Below are positions 1 to 9,299 of a stretch of DNA of 18,131 nucleotides, in pieces. The notes below the pieces were generated by a model, which saw only the letters and a list, made by a program, of their open reading frames with translations, was not told where the DNA came from and did not search any database. The stretch covers positions 1-18,131 of the forward strand of contig NZ_JAGLBG010000051.1 in assembly GCF_018260405.1 (NCBI RefSeq), written 5' to 3'. The position numbers were made by a program, and so were the translations under genes. Position 1 is the first letter of the stretch, and every line of letters begins with the position of its first letter. Source of the DNA: Deinococcus sp. (GTDB lineage Bacteria > Deinococcota > Deinococci > Deinococcales > Deinococcaceae).

Positions 1-693
1 CGTGACCGGGTCCTGATGGGGCCAGAACGCCGCAGCCTGGTGGTGCGCGAGGCCGACCGCAAAGTAACCGCTTACCATGAGGTCGGGCACGCGCTAGTGG
101 CTCAACTTCTGCCCCATTCCGACAAGGCCCACAAGCTGACCGTGGTGCCGCGTGGCCGCAGCCTCGGGTCGGCGCTGTATACCCCTGAAGACCGGATGCA
201 CCATACCCGCGCCGCCCTGCTTGACCGCATCTGTGTGGCTCTTGCCGGTCACGCGGCGGAACAGGTCGCCACAGGGCAAATCACCACCGGAGCGTCGAAC
301 GATTTCCAGCAGGCTACTGGCATCGCCCGGCGCATGGTGACCGAATGGGGTATGAGTGAGGTCGGCCAACTGGCCCTCGTTCAGGGGGGCGACAATTACC
401 TCGGCTTTGGGCCGCAGGCCACGCCGTATAGCGACTACACCGCTGAGCGCATCGATCAGGCGGTGCAGCAACTGCTCAATACCCAGTACGAACAGGCCGT
501 CAGTCTGCTGACCGAACACCTCCATGTCCTCCACCGCCTCACCGACGAACTGGTCGCCCGTGAGAGTCTCAGCGGCGACGAGTTGCAAACTGTGCTTAAC
601 GGCGGCGTTCTTGGCGAGCCGCCCAGCTTGAAACGGTCTGGGGAGAACTTACCGCGCACCAATGTCGCTGACCTCAAACCCGGCCCGGCTTAG
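1..693 (+). CDS. ftsH: ATP-dependent zinc metalloprotease FtsH, C-terminal part (5' end outside window)
   Basis: This is the peptidase (M41) half of a membrane-anchored AAA+ protease that degrades misfolded and short-lived membrane and cytosolic proteins. The reading frame is open from base 1, so the AAA+ module and membrane segments lie upstream of the window. The fragment begins with the linker D-R-V-L-M-G-P-E-R that precedes the protease domain in FtsH. It then shows the zinc site H-E-V-G-H (bases 76-90; HEAGH in most homologues) and TTGASNDF, whose Asp is the usual third zinc ligand. RRMVTEWGMSE is another family hallmark. The tail after the last helix (from about base 600) is short and polar. 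Deinococcus genomes usually carry several FtsH paralogues, so which one this is stays open. The family call is secure. An ATG at base 16 lies inside the domain and is not the start. Confidence 0.95.
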   Translation, partial: RDRVLMGPERRSLVVREADRKVTAYHEVGHALVAQLLPHSDKAHKLTVVPRGRSLGSALYTPEDRMHHTRAALLDRICVALAGHAAEQVATGQITTGASNDFQQATGIARRMVTEWGMSEVGQLALVQGGDNYLGFGPQATPYSDYTAERIDQAVQQLLNTQYEQAVSLLTEHLHVLHRLTDELVARESLSGDELQTVLNGGVLGEPPSLKRSGENLPRTNVADLKPGPA

Positions 694-713
694 GCTGCCT
701 TCAGCAGGCACGG

Positions 714-1400
714 TTAAAGCTGGGTCGTGTCGCCCGGCTTCAGCACCCGCACATCCACGCCCTGTTTCCGACCTTCACGGGCAAAGACCTCAGGGTCGCC
801 GGTTAATGCTGGGAAGGTGGCGTAGTGCATCGGAATGGCCACACGTGGCCGCAGAAGTTCCAGACAGCGGGCCGCTTCCTCCGGTCCCATGGTGTAGTGA
901 TCGCCAACCGGCAGCAGGGCGGCGTCGAGTTTGCGGTCGCCAATCAGCTTCATATCGCCAAACAGACAGGTATCCCCGGCAAAATAAAGGCGCTGAGCGC
1001 CAAACTCGATGACCATTCCCGTCGGCATCCCGCCGTAGGTTCCGTCTGGGAAGCTGCTGCTATGCCAGGCCGGGGTCAGATAAACACTCCCCCACTCGGC
1101 CTTATAGGTGCCACCGATATTCATTCCCACGGCATGTTCAGTACCCTTAGCTTTGGCATAGTTTCCAATTTCCGCTGTGCCAATGACAGGCACGCCTTTT
1201 TTGCCGAAATCCAGGGCATTCCCCCAGTGGTCACCATGCGCGTGACTGATCAGTACGGCACTTATATCCCAGTTCAGCGCCTCCTCAAGCTGCACCGGGC
1301 ACACTGGATTACCTGTAATAAAAGGATCGAGGAGCAGTTTATGTTGTCCATCATCCAGCAGAAAGGCACTCTGACCAAGAAAACGTAAGGTAACAGTCAT
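714..1400 (-). CDS. UPF0173-family metal-dependent hydrolase (metallo-beta-lactamase fold)
   Basis: This is a 228-residue cytosolic protein of the UPF0173 (YtkL-like) branch of the metallo-beta-lactamase superfamily. The first strand L-R-F-L-G-Q-S-A-F is followed by LLLDPFITGNP and then by the metal motif H-A-H-G-D-H at residues 53-58. Further ligand regions are PAWHSSS, FAGDT and IPMHYATFP. The length is about normal for the family (roughly 225-230). The physiological substrate of the family is not established, so no reaction is claimed. The ATG at 1400 is chosen because a strong AGGAGGA ribosome site lies 6 bases upstream (1407-1413). The gene is transcribed alone, towards the FtsH gene, with only 20 bases between the two stop codons. 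Confidence 0.9.
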   Translation of the reverse strand: MTVTLRFLGQSAFLLDDGQHKLLLDPFITGNPVCPVQLEEALNWDISAVLISHAHGDHWGNALDFGKKGVPVIGTAEIGNYAKAKGTEHAVGMNIGGTYKAEWGSVYLTPAWHSSSFPDGTYGGMPTGMVIEFGAQRLYFAGDTCLFGDMKLIGDRKLDAALLPVGDHYTMGPEEAARCLELLRPRVAIPMHYATFPALTGDPEVFAREGRKQGVDVRVLKPGDTTQL

Positions 1401-1406
1401 ATAGGT

Positions 1407-1460
1407 TCCTCCTGAACAGTCGAAGGTTTCAAGCCAAAAGGCACTTTACCGCATTTTATA
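1407..1460 (-). promoter_or_regulatory. Candidate promoter and Shine-Dalgarno site of the UPF0173 gene
   Basis: On the minus strand an AT-rich TATAAAAT (1460-1453) fits a -10 box and is followed about 40 bases later by AGGAGGA (1413-1407) before the ATG at 1400. No convincing -35 box was found. This is a conventional leadered arrangement, unlike several neighbours that look leaderless. The rest of 1401-1587 shows no gene. Confidence 0.4.
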
Positions 1461-1587
1461 CGGACTGCGCTAAGTTCCCGGCGTCCCTGAAAAAGCACCA
1501 GATGTGCTTCTCTCAGCGGCTCTACGGGTCCATACGTACCTGCTGGGTAGTGGGGCGCCCCTCTTCCCCGGCAGCACAGCAAACACG

Positions 1588-1611
1588 AAAAAACCCGCCA
1601 CAGTGGGCGGG
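1588..1611 (-). terminator. Rho-independent terminator of the str operon (after fusA)
   Basis: Read on the minus strand, a 6-bp GC stem (CCCGCC at 1594-1599 pairing with GGCGGG at 1606-1611) with a 6-base loop is followed directly by six T residues (1593-1588). It lies 36 bases beyond the fusA stop, which is the expected place for an intrinsic terminator. Confidence 0.8.
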
Positions 1612-1646
1612 CTTCTCGTAAAGATTATTCAGCTGAGGCTTTTGCC

Positions 1647-3743
<2,097 letters not shown>

Positions 3744-3837
3744 AGGACTCCCTATTCTGGACGTGCCGTGTCTTGGCTACGTCAGTTGTGTAACATTGAG
3801 CCGCTCAAGCGCTGGCCCGTACCGCAGTGCAGGTGAC

Positions 3838-3882
3838 TAAAACAGGGACGGGGCAGGGTGAAACACCACCACCTTCCGTCCC
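3838..3882 (-). terminator. Stem-loop with short T-run between rpsG and fusA (possible attenuator)
   Basis: The spacer holds a perfect 7-bp stem (GGGACGG 3845-3851 with CCGTCCC 3876-3882) around a 24-base loop. The loop contains a second small stem (GGTG 3857-3860 with CACC 3864-3867). On the minus strand the stem is followed by TGTTTT. It begins 13 bases after the rpsG stop. The T-run is weak, so partial termination or RNA processing between rpsG and fusA is more likely than a full stop. Confidence 0.45.
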
Positions 3883-3894
3883 CAGCGTCTGCAC

Positions 3895-4365
3895 TTACCA
3901 GCGGTAGTGAGCGTAAGCGCGGTTGGCTTCGGCCATGCGCTCAACATCGTCTTTCTTCTTGATGGCTCCGCCGCGCCCCTGGGCCGCGTCCATCACTTCA
4001 CCGGCGAGGCGCTCGATGGCGGTGCGCTCAGGGCGTCCGTCCACGGCGCTAATCATCCAGCGCAGGGTCAGGCTCTGCTGGCGGCGGGGGCCGACTTCCA
4101 CAGGCACCTGGTAGGTCGATCCACCGACGCGGCGGCTGCGAACTTCCACGCGGGGCTTAATGTTGTCGTAGGCCTGCTTGAAGACCTTGAGGGGTTCCTG
4201 GCCGGTCTTGTCCTGCACGAGGCGCATGGCCCCGTAGAAAATGCGACTGGCAAGGTTTTTCTTGCCATCTTCCATAATGCGGTTGATCATTGCGCTCACC
4301 AGCACGTCCTGATACACCAGGTCGGGCTGAATGGGGCGCACTACTGCTGCGCGGCGACGTGCCAT
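3895..4365 (-). CDS. rpsG: 30S ribosomal protein S7
   Basis: This 156-residue primary binding protein nucleates the 30S head by binding the 3' domain of 16S rRNA. It has the S7 hallmarks: an arginine-rich N-terminus (M-A-R-R-R), the NRIMEDGKK segment, VEVRSRRVGGSTYQVP and a C-terminal MAEANRAYAHYRW tail, all at normal length. The ATG at 4365 is preceded by AAGGAG 7 bases upstream. It lies 112 bases after rpsL and 151 bases before fusA. In E. coli S7 represses its own operon by binding the rpsL-rpsG spacer. The spacer here also contains hairpins, but whether S7 regulates this operon is only inference. Confidence 0.98.
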   Translation of the reverse strand: MARRRAAVVRPIQPDLVYQDVLVSAMINRIMEDGKKNLASRIFYGAMRLVQDKTGQEPLKVFKQAYDNIKPRVEVRSRRVGGSTYQVPVEVGPRRQQSLTLRWMISAVDGRPERTAIERLAGEVMDAAQGRGGAIKKKDDVERMAEANRAYAHYRW

Positions 4366-4385
4366 GTTGGACTCCTTGATTTCAA

Positions 4386-4459
4386 CGCCGAAAGCGGCGG
4401 ACTTACGTGTCTTAAACGGACTGATTCACTGGCATCACCCCTCGGGCTTTCACCGCCCG
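4386..4459 (-). promoter_or_regulatory. Two hairpins in the rpsL-rpsG spacer, possible S7 translational operator
   Basis: The 112-base spacer contains two short perfect stems: CGCCG (4386-4390) with CGGCG (4395-4399), loop of 4, and CGGGC (4443-4447) with GCCCG (4455-4459), loop of 7. The first lies about ten bases upstream of the rpsG ribosome site. The stems are read from the sequence. A role in S7 autoregulation is inferred from the E. coli str operon. Confidence 0.35.
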
Positions 4460-4477
4460 GCAGGTGGACAGTGCGGT

Positions 4478-4867
<390 letters not shown>

Positions 4868-5110
4868 AACATCACTCCTGTGTCTTATAGATTCACGTCG
4901 GCACGCTCGCCTGACGCGGAAAGAGGCTACCCACACCGAAGAAATTTTCCTGGGGGGCAGCGCGGGTTGGCCGATTGAGAACGGGATTGACCGTTCCCCT
5001 GAGGTAGTCACGCACCCGAACAAACGCTGTCAGCATCAGGCTTTGTGGGTGGTCAGTGCCGAGAAACGGCCCAATGCAACCCTTTCCTGGGTCCGTTTTC
5101 CAACCTTGTT

Positions 5111-5140
5111 ATGTTACCCTATCTCCAGGCCACGGCGCAA
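5111..5140 (-). promoter_or_regulatory. Candidate str operon promoter
   Basis: In the 378-base gap between pgm and rpsL, the minus strand reads TTGCGC (5140-5135), an 18-base spacer and TAACAT (5116-5111). This would give a leader of over 200 bases before rpsL. The match is moderate. An alternative TATAAG (4889-4884) lies too close to the ribosome site and has no -35. The remainder of 4868-5245 shows no gene. Confidence 0.35.
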
Positions 5141-5221
5141 GCCATGACGGCTGGTACTGGTACTGCTGCGGTAGTCTGCTGGGCGCCACTCGGGAAGGCG
5201 AGATTGCGTCAGCAAGGAGCG

Positions 5222-5267
5222 GGCGGCATTGAGCGCAGTCCGTAATTACTGGCCGCCCAATGCCGCC
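5222..5267 (-). terminator. Inverted repeat spanning the pgm stop codon
   Basis: A perfect 10-base inverted repeat (GGCGGCATTG 5222-5231, CAATGCCGCC 5258-5267) encloses 26 bases that contain the pgm stop codon. No T-run follows on the minus strand. It could stabilise the 3' end of the mRNA or act as a weak terminator. Confidence 0.3.
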
Positions 5268-6880
5268 GAGACCACTTCACGGGCCTCCTCGAACACCTGT
5301 TTGAGGTGCTCCTCACCCTTGAAACTCTCGCCGTAAATCTTGTACACGTCTTCGGTGCCACTGGGCCGGGCCGCGAACCAGGCGTGCTCGGTGGTGACTT
5401 TCAAGCCGCCGATCGGCTGGTCGTTGCCGGGGGCGCGGGTCAGGCGGGCAGTAATCGGGTCGCCCGCGAGCGTGGTCGCCGTGACCTGTTCGGGCGATAG
5501 GTGACTGAGAACCTTCTTCTGTTGGGGGGTCGCGGGGGCGTCCTGGCGACTGTAGGCCGTTGCACCGTACTGTTCCGTCAGTTCTTTGAAGCGCTGACTG
5601 GGCGTCTTGCCTGTCCTGGCCGTCATCTCGGCAGCCAGCAGGCCGGGGATGAGGCCGTCTTTATCGGTGCTCCAGGCGCGGCCGTCCATCCGCAGGAAGC
5701 TGGCCCCCGCCGATTCCTCCCCGCCGAAGCCGAAAGAGCCGTCTTGCAACCCGGACACGAAGTATTTGAAGCCCACTGGGACCTCGACCACTTTGCGTCC
5801 GACGCCTGCGCCCACCCGGTCGATCAGCGCCGAGCTGACCAGCGTTTTGCCGATAGCGGCGTCAGGATGCCAGCCGGGGCGGTTTTGGAACAGGTAGTCG
5901 ATCATCACAGCGAGGTAATGATTGGGGTTCATCAAGCCGCTGTGGGTGACAATGCCGTGGCGGTCAGAGTCGGGGTCGTTGCCGATGGAAACGTCGAAAT
6001 TGTCTTTTAGGTGCAGCAGTCCAGCCATGGCATACGGGCTGGAGCAGTCCATACGGATCTTGCCGTCCTTGTCTACCGACATGAAGGCGAAGCGCGGGTC
6101 GACCTGCTCGTTCACGATGGTCAGGTTAAGACCGTATTTGGCCTGAATCGCCTGCCAGACGGGAAGACTGGCCCCCCCAAGCGGGTCGACACCAATCTTG
6201 ACCCCACTTTGCTTGATGGCGTCGAGATCGATGACCTGGGGCAACTGCTCGACATACGGGGTAATAAAGTCGAAGGGTTCCAGGGCATTCATAGCGTCTT
6301 CGAGTGTCACGCGCTTTACGTCACGAAGTTCGTTTTCCAAAATGGCGTTGGCCCGCTGCTGCACGGCTCCAGTCACGTCGGTATCGGCGGGGCCACCATT
6401 GGGCGGGTTGTACTTGAAACCCCCATCCTGCGGTGGGTTGTGGCTGGGCGTAATGACGATGCCGTCCGCCACACCATCTTTTCGGGCGCGGTTATATTCC
6501 AAAATGGCGTGGCTGATCAGTGGCGTGGCCGTGAAAAACCCTGGCTGCACGCGCACGCGTACCCCGTTAGCGACCAGCACCTCCAGCGCCGACATCCAGG
6601 CCGGTTCCGACAGGGCGTGCGTATCCAGGCCCATGTACAGCGGCCCGGTAATGCCTGCGCTCGCGCGGTGCTCGGCCACCGCCTGCGCCACCGCCTGAAT
6701 ATGCGCCTCATTGAAGGTGCCCTTGAGACTGGTGCCCCGGTGCCCACTGGTGCCGAACGCCACGCGCTGAAGCGGGTCCCTGGGATCGGGGCGCGTCTCG
6801 TAGTAGTGCGCCACCAGGCGGGGAATATTGGTCAGCAGGCTTTGGGGAGCGGGCTTTCCGGCCAGTTCGCTGAGGGTCAT
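5246..6880 (-). CDS. pgm: Phosphoglucomutase (alpha-D-glucose)
   Basis: This 544-residue cytosolic enzyme interconverts glucose 1-phosphate and glucose 6-phosphate, linking glycolysis to glycogen, trehalose and nucleotide-sugar synthesis. It closely follows the E. coli Pgm layout (546 residues): F-G-T-S-G-H-R-G near residues 42-49, the active-site serine loop T-P-S-H-N-P-P with phospho-Ser146, the magnesium loop D-P-D-S-D-R-H-G near 300-310, the sugar-binding G-G-E-E-S-A-G-A-S near 390, and the C-terminal phosphate-binding R-P-S-G-T-E-D. No key residue is missing. The ATG at 6880 has no Shine-Dalgarno site. It sits 5 bases after TAAACT, so translation from a leaderless mRNA is likely. The gene is divergent from the small membrane peptide gene and glpX. 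Confidence 0.97.
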   Translation of the reverse strand: MTLSELAGKPAPQSLLTNIPRLVAHYYETRPDPRDPLQRVAFGTSGHRGTSLKGTFNEAHIQAVAQAVAEHRASAGITGPLYMGLDTHALSEPAWMSALEVLVANGVRVRVQPGFFTATPLISHAILEYNRARKDGVADGIVITPSHNPPQDGGFKYNPPNGGPADTDVTGAVQQRANAILENELRDVKRVTLEDAMNALEPFDFITPYVEQLPQVIDLDAIKQSGVKIGVDPLGGASLPVWQAIQAKYGLNLTIVNEQVDPRFAFMSVDKDGKIRMDCSSPYAMAGLLHLKDNFDVSIGNDPDSDRHGIVTHSGLMNPNHYLAVMIDYLFQNRPGWHPDAAIGKTLVSSALIDRVGAGVGRKVVEVPVGFKYFVSGLQDGSFGFGGEESAGASFLRMDGRAWSTDKDGLIPGLLAAEMTARTGKTPSQRFKELTEQYGATAYSRQDAPATPQQKKVLSHLSPEQVTATTLAGDPITARLTRAPGNDQPIGGLKVTTEHAWFAARPSGTEDVYKIYGESFKGEEHLKQVFEEAREVVSAALGGQ

Positions 6881-6885
6881 ACTTC

Positions 6886-6891
6886 AGTTTA
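6886..6891 (-). promoter_or_regulatory. -10 hexamer of pgm (leaderless type)
   Basis: TAAACT on the minus strand (6891-6886) ends 5 bases before the pgm ATG, matching the TANNNT motif known to precede leaderless starts in Deinococcus. No -35 consensus was recognised. Confidence 0.55.
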
Positions 6892-6905
6892 AGGGCCTCA
6901 ACACC

Positions 6906-6923
6906 ACACAGAGCGATCTGTGT
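6906..6923. repeat. Inverted repeat between divergent pgm and small membrane peptide gene
   Basis: ACACAG (6906-6911) and CTGTGT (6918-6923) form a perfect 6-base inverted repeat with a 6-base centre, between two outward-facing -10 hexamers. It could be an operator shared by both promoters. No regulator is assigned. Confidence 0.35.
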
Positions 6924-6944
6924 ACATGGGGGACTAAAGCCGGG

Positions 6945-6950
6945 TAGGAT
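6945..6950 (+). promoter_or_regulatory. -10 hexamer of the 36-codon gene (leaderless type)
   Basis: TAGGAT followed by exactly 6 bases and ATG (6957). This is the same TANNNT-N6-ATG geometry seen before glpX, treS, nif3 and ridA. The AGGA inside it could alternatively serve as a ribosome site at 7 bases. Confidence 0.5.
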
Positions 6951-6956
6951 ACAGGG

Positions 6957-7067
6957 ATGCGCGAACTGTTCACGGATACCTGGCGGATCGTCAAGCTCAC
7001 GGCGGCCATTCTCATCGGTCCGCTTGCTCTCTGGGGCGCCCTGGTTGTGCTGGGCGTCTTGCACTGA
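6957..7067 (+). CDS. Predicted 36-residue single-span membrane peptide
   Basis: This short gene starts ATG-CGC-GAA and ends in TGA. It encodes M-R-E-L-F-T-D-T-W-R-I-V-K, then a strongly hydrophobic stretch (about residues 14-35, rich in A, I, L, V and G, ending VVLGVLH). The charged N-terminus and a single predicted transmembrane helix are typical of small membrane proteins. It is supported by the TAGGAT-N6-ATG signal. It lies 75 bases upstream of glpX on the same strand and is divergent from pgm, so it may share a transcript with glpX, although glpX seems to have its own -10. I do not recognise a family and assign no function. It could be a chance ORF, but the combination of start signal, hydrophobic profile and GC-rich codons makes a real gene more likely than not. 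Confidence 0.55.
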   Translation: MRELFTDTWRIVKLTAAILIGPLALWGALVVLGVLH

Positions 7068-7130
7068 GCTGCCCCTGACCCGGTAACCTATTGGAACCGC
7101 TCCCAGCGCCTGTCTGAAGCTCCGGGGTGT

Positions 7131-7136
7131 TAAGTT
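7131..7136 (+). promoter_or_regulatory. -10 hexamer of glpX (leaderless type)
   Basis: TAAGTT ends 6 bases before the glpX ATG at 7143. There is no well-placed Shine-Dalgarno sequence, only GGGGTG about 13 bases upstream, which supports leaderless initiation. Confidence 0.5.
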
Positions 7137-7142
7137 GGGCGT

Positions 7143-8156
7143 ATGACAAAACGCTTGAACGCCACCCCAGAAAATCGCGGCTCTTCTGCCCAATTCGAGC
7201 ATGCGCTGGTGCTTGAAACCGCCCGTGTGACAGAAGGGGCGGCGCTGGCGGCCAGCAAGTTCATGGGAATGGGCGACAAGAACGCGGTAGACGGCGCGGG
7301 CACCGAAGCCATGCGCAGCCTGCTGAATTCACTGGATATTCGCGGCACCGTGGTCATCGGTGAGGGCGAAATGGACGAGGCCCCCATGCTTTATATCGGT
7401 GAGCAGGTAGGCAGCGGCCAGTACGAGGTCGATATTGCCGTCGACCCGGTCGAAGGCACCAGCGTCACGGCCAAGGGCCTGCCCAACGGTCTGGCCGTCA
7501 TTGCCCTCAGCGAGCGCGGGGGGCTGATGGCTGCACCCGACTGCTACATGGAAAAACTGGTCGTGCCGCCGCCCGCTGCGGGCAAAGTCAATATGGACTG
7601 GCCCGTCGAAGCCAACATCAGCGTGATCGCCCAGAGCCTGGAACGCGATGTCGAAGATCTGATGGTCACCATCCTTGACCGTGACCGCCACGCCGACCTG
7701 ATTCGCCGGGTCCGTGCCACAGGTGCCCGCGTCAAGCTGATTGGCGACGGCGACGTGATTGCTGGGCTGGCGGTGGGAGTTCGTGGGACGGGAGTCCACG
7801 CCATGATGGGTTCAGGCGGCGCTCCGGAGGGCGTGATTCTGGCGGCGGCCTGCAAGTGCCTCGGCGCAGAAATTCAGGGGCGCTTTATTGCCGAGGACGA
7901 CGCCCAGCGTGAACGCTTTACCCGAATGGGCGTAGACGAACACCGGATCTACAAAACCGACGAACTAGCGTCTGGGCAACAGATTGTATTCAGCGCTACC
8001 GGGATCACTTACGGAGAACTCCTGAACGGCGTGCGGCACTTTGCTGGCGGGGCCAGAACACATACCCTGGTCATGGGCTACGCCTCACGGGTTGTGCGTT
8101 TTATCGATACGGTGCACCTTGAAGACGACAAAGCCCGCGTGACGATTCGAGTGTAA
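7143..8156 (+). CDS. glpX: Class II fructose-1,6-bisphosphatase
   Basis: This 337-residue cytosolic enzyme hydrolyses fructose 1,6-bisphosphate to fructose 6-phosphate in gluconeogenesis. GlpX hallmarks occur in order: M-G-D-K-N-A-V-D-G (residues 43-51, with the first metal Asp), I-G-E-G-E-M-D-E-A-P-M-L, D-I-A-V-D-P-V-E-G-T with its metal-binding Asp and Glu, C-Y-M-E-K-L-V-V, D-G-D-V near the middle, G-G-A-P-E-G-V and F-S-A-T-G-I-T. The length and motif order are normal for the family. The N-terminus is about 12 residues longer than in E. coli GlpX. With pgm next door it forms a small sugar-phosphate neighbourhood, but the two are divergent and not an operon. Confidence 0.96.
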   Translation: MTKRLNATPENRGSSAQFEHALVLETARVTEGAALAASKFMGMGDKNAVDGAGTEAMRSLLNSLDIRGTVVIGEGEMDEAPMLYIGEQVGSGQYEVDIAVDPVEGTSVTAKGLPNGLAVIALSERGGLMAAPDCYMEKLVVPPPAAGKVNMDWPVEANISVIAQSLERDVEDLMVTILDRDRHADLIRRVRATGARVKLIGDGDVIAGLAVGVRGTGVHAMMGSGGAPEGVILAAACKCLGAEIQGRFIAEDDAQRERFTRMGVDEHRIYKTDELASGQQIVFSATGITYGELLNGVRHFAGGARTHTLVMGYASRVVRFIDTVHLEDDKARVTIRV

Positions 8157-8232
8157 GTGGTTACGTCTAGAGATAGAGAAATTCCATTCAATTTCGCAAC
8201 ATCTCTTTTGCGACCGAGCTGTTATACGATAA

Positions 8233-8270
8233 GGCTTTCTCAGATACGCGTAAATCTATCTGAGAAAGCC
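8233..8270. repeat. Long perfect hairpin in the glpX/pilin intergenic gap
   Basis: A perfect 14-bp stem (8233-8246 pairing with 8257-8270, arm GGCTTTCTCAGATA) closes a 10-base loop. It lies in the 294-base AT-rich gap 8157-8450 between glpX and the convergent pilin operon. There is no T-run on either side, so it is not a classical terminator, though it may block read-through from both directions. The same gap also contains a 13-base palindrome (TGAATA-G-TATTCA, 8322-8334) and no convincing gene. Confidence 0.6.
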
Positions 8271-8450
8271 CAGGATGCACTCTTTAAAGCAACCACTTTT
8301 ATCTTATAGTCGTATTATCTATGAATAGTATTCAGCGAGATTATTTGACGACAAGAGGTTCCCATGCATTCTCCTTATCCATCGCTTCGCAAGGCCGTCT
8401 CGCACAAGGGATGAAGGTCAACAGTACATAAGCTTGTTGTTATGGGTTCT

Positions 8451-9299
8451 CTAGTTCTGAACGATCTTCCCTAAGTTGGTTGGAAAGGACGTCAGACTGT
8501 ATGTAGATGTAGCATCGGGATATCTCAAGACCGTACTGCTAAGAGAAGTACTGCCCGACCCAATTCTGCGAAAAGTTGCCAGATTAATTGTTACACCAGC
8601 TGCCCCAGCAGGAGCTGTGGGTAGAGTAGGCGAAATTATTGTAAACATGGTATATGGCGTTGAAGGCATACCTGCGGGCACGTTCGAAGGAGCAATGTAA
8701 TCTGCCAAGAGACTAGCATTTCCTCCAGCGATTGAAGATGGGATTGTCATTGTAGGGGTAAAGCCAAAAAGATTAATATTATACTGTACTAGCACCCAAA
8801 CATCCGTATTAAGAGGATCATCCCCAGGGTTTTCTGCGCTACTCGGGGCGTTCCCAGTAAGCCAGTCACTTCGTTTTTCGGCATAATAAGCATAGAATCT
8901 GTAACAACCGCTCGTCACTCCGCCAGAGTTACAAATATCGCCAGGAACCTGAGGTGGTAAAATCATAGCAACAATCGGGTCTTTAGGGATAGTAGGCCCA
9001 TCAATATTCCACGTATTATTACCTGTTATGGGATTCATACGTGTCTTTGCCGTACCGCTCCCAAGGCTTATGGTTGTCCCCGAAGGATAGATATACCATG
9101 CTTCACGAAGTCGGCCAGCAATAATTTGCTGAGCATTGACCACATCCTGTTGCATTTCTGCGCGACTGACAGAGATATAGCTTGCACGAGTACTGCTCTG
9201 AAAATACCCAACGATAGCTCCCATAACAAGGGTAGTCATCAACATACCAATGAGCATTTCCAATAACGTAAATCCATTTATGTAAGAAGTATTTTTCAT
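8451..9299 (-). CDS. Minor type IV prepilin, PilW/PilA3-like
   Basis: This 282-residue prepilin has a short leader M-K-N-T-S-Y-I-N-G followed by F-T-L-L-E-M-L-I-G. Cleavage by prepilin peptidase would therefore fall after Gly9, with the conserved Glu at mature position 5. A hydrophobic helix (about residues 10-32) is followed by a helical region and a large Ser/Thr/Pro-rich globular part with a Cys pair around I-C-N-S-G-G-V-T-S-G-C-Y. The long soluble domain and last place in the operon fit PilW/GspJ-type minor pilins and Thermus PilA3. The start overlaps the preceding gene by 4 bases (ATGA), implying translational coupling. The product would act in the inner membrane and pilus tip complex. 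The exact subfamily is inferred. Confidence 0.8.
   Translation of the reverse strand: MKNTSYINGFTLLEMLIGMLMTTLVMGAIVGYFQSSTRASYISVSRAEMQQDVVNAQQIIAGRLREAWYIYPSGTTISLGSGTAKTRMNPITGNNTWNIDGPTIPKDPIVAMILPPQVPGDICNSGGVTSGCYRFYAYYAEKRSDWLTGNAPSSAENPGDDPLNTDVWVLVQYNINLFGFTPTMTIPSSIAGGNASLLADYIAPSNVPAGMPSTPYTMFTIISPTLPTAPAGAAGVTINLATFRRIGSGSTSLSSTVLRYPDATSTYSLTSFPTNLGKIVQN

Noticed and set aside
1397..1582. 61-codon minus-strand ORF overlapping the UPF0173 start by ATGA
   Set aside because: It has no recognisable features, spans the likely promoter and ribosome site of the hydrolase gene, and the overlap is explained by the AGGAGGA-ATG context.
4868..5023. Longer N-terminus for S12 from an in-frame start at 5023
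   Set aside because: The extra residues are unrelated to S12, while the TTG at 4867 has an ideal ribosome site and gives the canonical N-terminus.
8364..8414. 16-codon ORF after AAGAGG in the glpX/pilin gap
   Set aside because: It is too short to support, with no hydrophobic or family signal. A truncated gene start is possible but cannot be shown.
8476..8700. 74-codon plus-strand ORF antisense to the PilW-like gene
   Set aside because: It lies entirely within a well-supported pilin gene and has no start signal of the local type.
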